Of a stretch of 6,485 bases of DNA, positions 5,679 to 6,485 are shown in pieces. Each line of letters starts with the position of its first letter. Positions within the stretch are counted from its first letter, which is position 1. Source of the stretch: Alphaproteobacteria bacterium TMED93 (GTDB lineage: Bacteria; Pseudomonadota; Alphaproteobacteria; TMED109). The notes beneath the pieces were generated by a model. It did no database searches and was not told the DNA's origin. It worked only from the letters and a program-made list of their open reading frames with translations. Made by a program: the position numbers and the translations under genes. The stretch covers positions 1 to 6,485 of the forward strand of contig NHEU02000038.1 of NCBI GenBank assembly GCA_002171495.2. The letters are read 5' to 3'.

Positions 5679-5999
5679 TTATAGTTTAGGCAGTTTTGTT
5701 TCTGTAATTAATCCTGGTGAGGCACTAATAATCTCACTTGTATGAGATTCGTAAGATTTAACAATATCACTTTTTGGATTAGTCATAGTAATAACTTTAC
5801 TCTTGTTCAACCTAATCTCTTTATCTTCCGTATAAGGTTGCCAAGGTGTTAATACTAATTGAACAGGTTTTCCTGGAGTAGCCTGCATAGGTAAAATTGC
5901 AAATGGTTTTAGTATTTGTATATTCTCACCTGTTTCATCAATGATATTGCCAATTATATCTTCACCGGTAATTAATCGCAATATTTTTATATTTTTCAT
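5679..5999 (-). CDS. Conserved-type phage protein with an Sm/Hfq-like N-terminal pattern
   Basis: A 106-residue protein of unknown function. The first half reads as a small beta-barrel of the Sm/Hfq type: a strand with TGEDIIGNIID (11-21), where the 'T-G-E-x-x-x-G-x-V/I' turn is typical, a second strand, then KPFAILPM (31-38). A TPWQPY segment (51-56) and a strand KSKVITMTNP (66-75) follow, then a helix-like DIVKSYES (78-85) and a low-complexity tail. Short proteins with this 'L-x-x-G-E-x-I-x-G ... PW-x-PY' layout are, from memory, common in marine T4-like phages but uncharacterised. RNA binding or ring assembly is an inference from fold resemblance only. The ATG at 5997-5999 has an AGGA site seven bases upstream and a possible promoter. 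It heads the tightly packed unit leading into ferredoxin and polymerase, with a single base between its stop and the ferredoxin ATG. Confidence 0.65.
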   Translation of the reverse strand: MKNIKILRLITGEDIIGNIIDETGENIQILKPFAILPMQATPGKPVQLVLTPWQPYTEDKEIRLNKSKVITMTNPKSDIVKSYESHTSEIISASPGLITETKLPKL

Positions 6000-6005
6000 T
6001 CTATA

Positions 6006-6034
6006 ATCCTATCACAAAGACTTCAATTAGTCAA
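6006..6034 (-). promoter_or_regulatory. Possible sigma70-like promoter overlapping the Sm-like gene's Shine-Dalgarno
   Basis: On the minus strand TTGACT (6029-6034, five of six to TTGACA) is followed after 17 bases by TAGGAT (6006-6011, four of six to TATAAT, including the key first, second and last bases). The -35 overlaps the TAA stop of the retropepsin-like gene (6027-6029). The -10 contains the AGGA (6007-6010) that serves as Shine-Dalgarno for the ATG at 5999, seven bases away. Transcription from here would begin at or next to that ATG. It is weaker than the other two candidates and could be chance. Confidence 0.35.
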
Positions 6035-6485
6035 TGCTGTATTTGGTTGTTATAACGTATTTTCTTTGTGGATTGACCATAACGTTTAATCTCTTCATAA
6101 ATGCACGGTCCAGTAAGATAGGAGTTCTATCCTCTCTATCATCTATGGTAAATTCTACATCTTTATAGAAACCACCAGCAAATTCTACATCTAATTTTAC
6201 TACATATCTGTCTTCATCATAATCTCTTAAACCACCTACTTTGATTTCTTCTTTACGAATAATATCACTTGTAATAGTTTTACCTAATAAAGACCAAGTT
6301 ATTTTTTTACCATTTATTTTATATTTGTCCGAGTGTATAACTGGCATTCCAGAATTACCCGTATCAAATTTTGAAATTAATTCACCAAAAGGTTTTATGG
6401 TTAAAATTTCCTTAAAACCACATTCTGTTGGTACTGAATATCTGTTTTCTCCATTGGCAAAATGTTGTATAACTTCTTTTGCAAT
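6027..6485 (-). CDS. Retropepsin-like aspartic protease domain protein (PF05618-like), 5' end outside the window
   Basis: The frame is open from the right edge (codon at 6483-6485) to TAA at 6027-6029, giving 153 codons including the stop. An internal ATG at 6345-6347 would cut out the key motif and is not the real start. The visible protein has a DTG at residues 41-43 (6357-6365), in FDTGNSG after KPFGELIS. This is the catalytic Asp-Thr-Gly of pepsin-fold proteases. The C-terminal part has RTPILLDRAFMKRLNVMVNP (120-139), the hydrophobic 'x-PxLLxR-x-x-L' pattern following the second core strands in single-domain retropepsin-like proteins. Both patterns fit the family often labelled ATP-dependent zinc protease or RimK/LysX-like (PF05618), which is predicted to work as a dimer. 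Proteolytic activity is inferred, and the substrate is unknown; it differs from the T4 prohead protease gp21, a serine protease. It is 27 bases upstream of the Sm-like gene. Confidence 0.72.
   Translation of the reverse strand: MAKEVIQHFANGENRYSVPTECGFKEILTIKPFGELISKFDTGNSGMPVIHSDKYKINGKKITWSLLGKTITSDIIRKEEIKVGGLRDYDEDRYVVKLDVEFAGGFYKDVEFTIDDREDRTPILLDRAFMKRLNVMVNPQRKYVITTKYSID

Noticed and set aside
6305..6330. Possible T4-type late promoter (TATAAATA-like, ATATAAAATA on the minus strand)
   Set aside because: It lies inside the retropepsin-like coding region, does not match TATAAATA exactly, and AT-rich codons give such matches by chance.
6345..6347. ATG as the start of the retropepsin-like gene
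   Set aside because: The frame stays open to the window edge, and the upstream part contains the DTG motif, so the true start is outside.

Overview
The window looks like part of the replication and recombination region of a T4-like (tailed, myovirus-type) phage, probably one infecting a marine bacterium. The evidence is a family B DNA polymerase of the T4 gp43 type, the opening codons of a probable UvsX recombinase, a viral-type ThyX, very compact overlapping genes, and AT-rich DNA (roughly one third G+C by eye). This gene mix recalls marine T4-like phages of cyanobacteria and SAR11-type hosts, but the host cannot be fixed from the sequence. Every supported gene is on the minus strand, so transcription runs from position 6485 towards 1.

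In transcription order the layout is as follows. (1) A retropepsin-like aspartic protease domain protein whose start lies beyond the right edge. (2) A small conserved-type protein with an Sm/Hfq-like N-terminal pattern. (3) An adrenodoxin-type [2Fe-2S] ferredoxin. (4) The DNA polymerase. (5) A GNAT-type acetyltransferase-like protein. (6) An MT-A70-type adenine methyltransferase. (7) The flavin-dependent thymidylate synthase ThyX. (8) After a 75-base gap with a good sigma70-like promoter, a 367-residue protein resembling DUF4338/DruA. (9) After another short gap with an even better promoter, the first 15 codons of a probable uvsX.

Genes 2 to 7 form one tightly packed unit. The successive junctions are a 1-base gap, a 14-base overlap, a 4-base ATGA overlap, an overlap of about 23 to 41 bases, and another ATGA overlap, so translational coupling is likely. 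The theme is DNA synthesis (polymerase), precursor supply (ThyX), DNA modification (MT-A70, perhaps with the GNAT-like protein) and recombination (UvsX). The ferredoxin, the retropepsin-like protein and the DruA-like protein are the less expected parts.

Three sigma70-like promoter candidates share a 17-base spacer. In two of them (uvsX and the Sm-like gene) the -10 abuts or overlaps the Shine-Dalgarno, so the promoter's own transcripts would be nearly leaderless while read-through transcripts would carry a normal ribosome binding site. No tRNA, rRNA, CRISPR array, insertion sequence or convincing terminator was seen, and no stretch over 300 bases lacks a gene.
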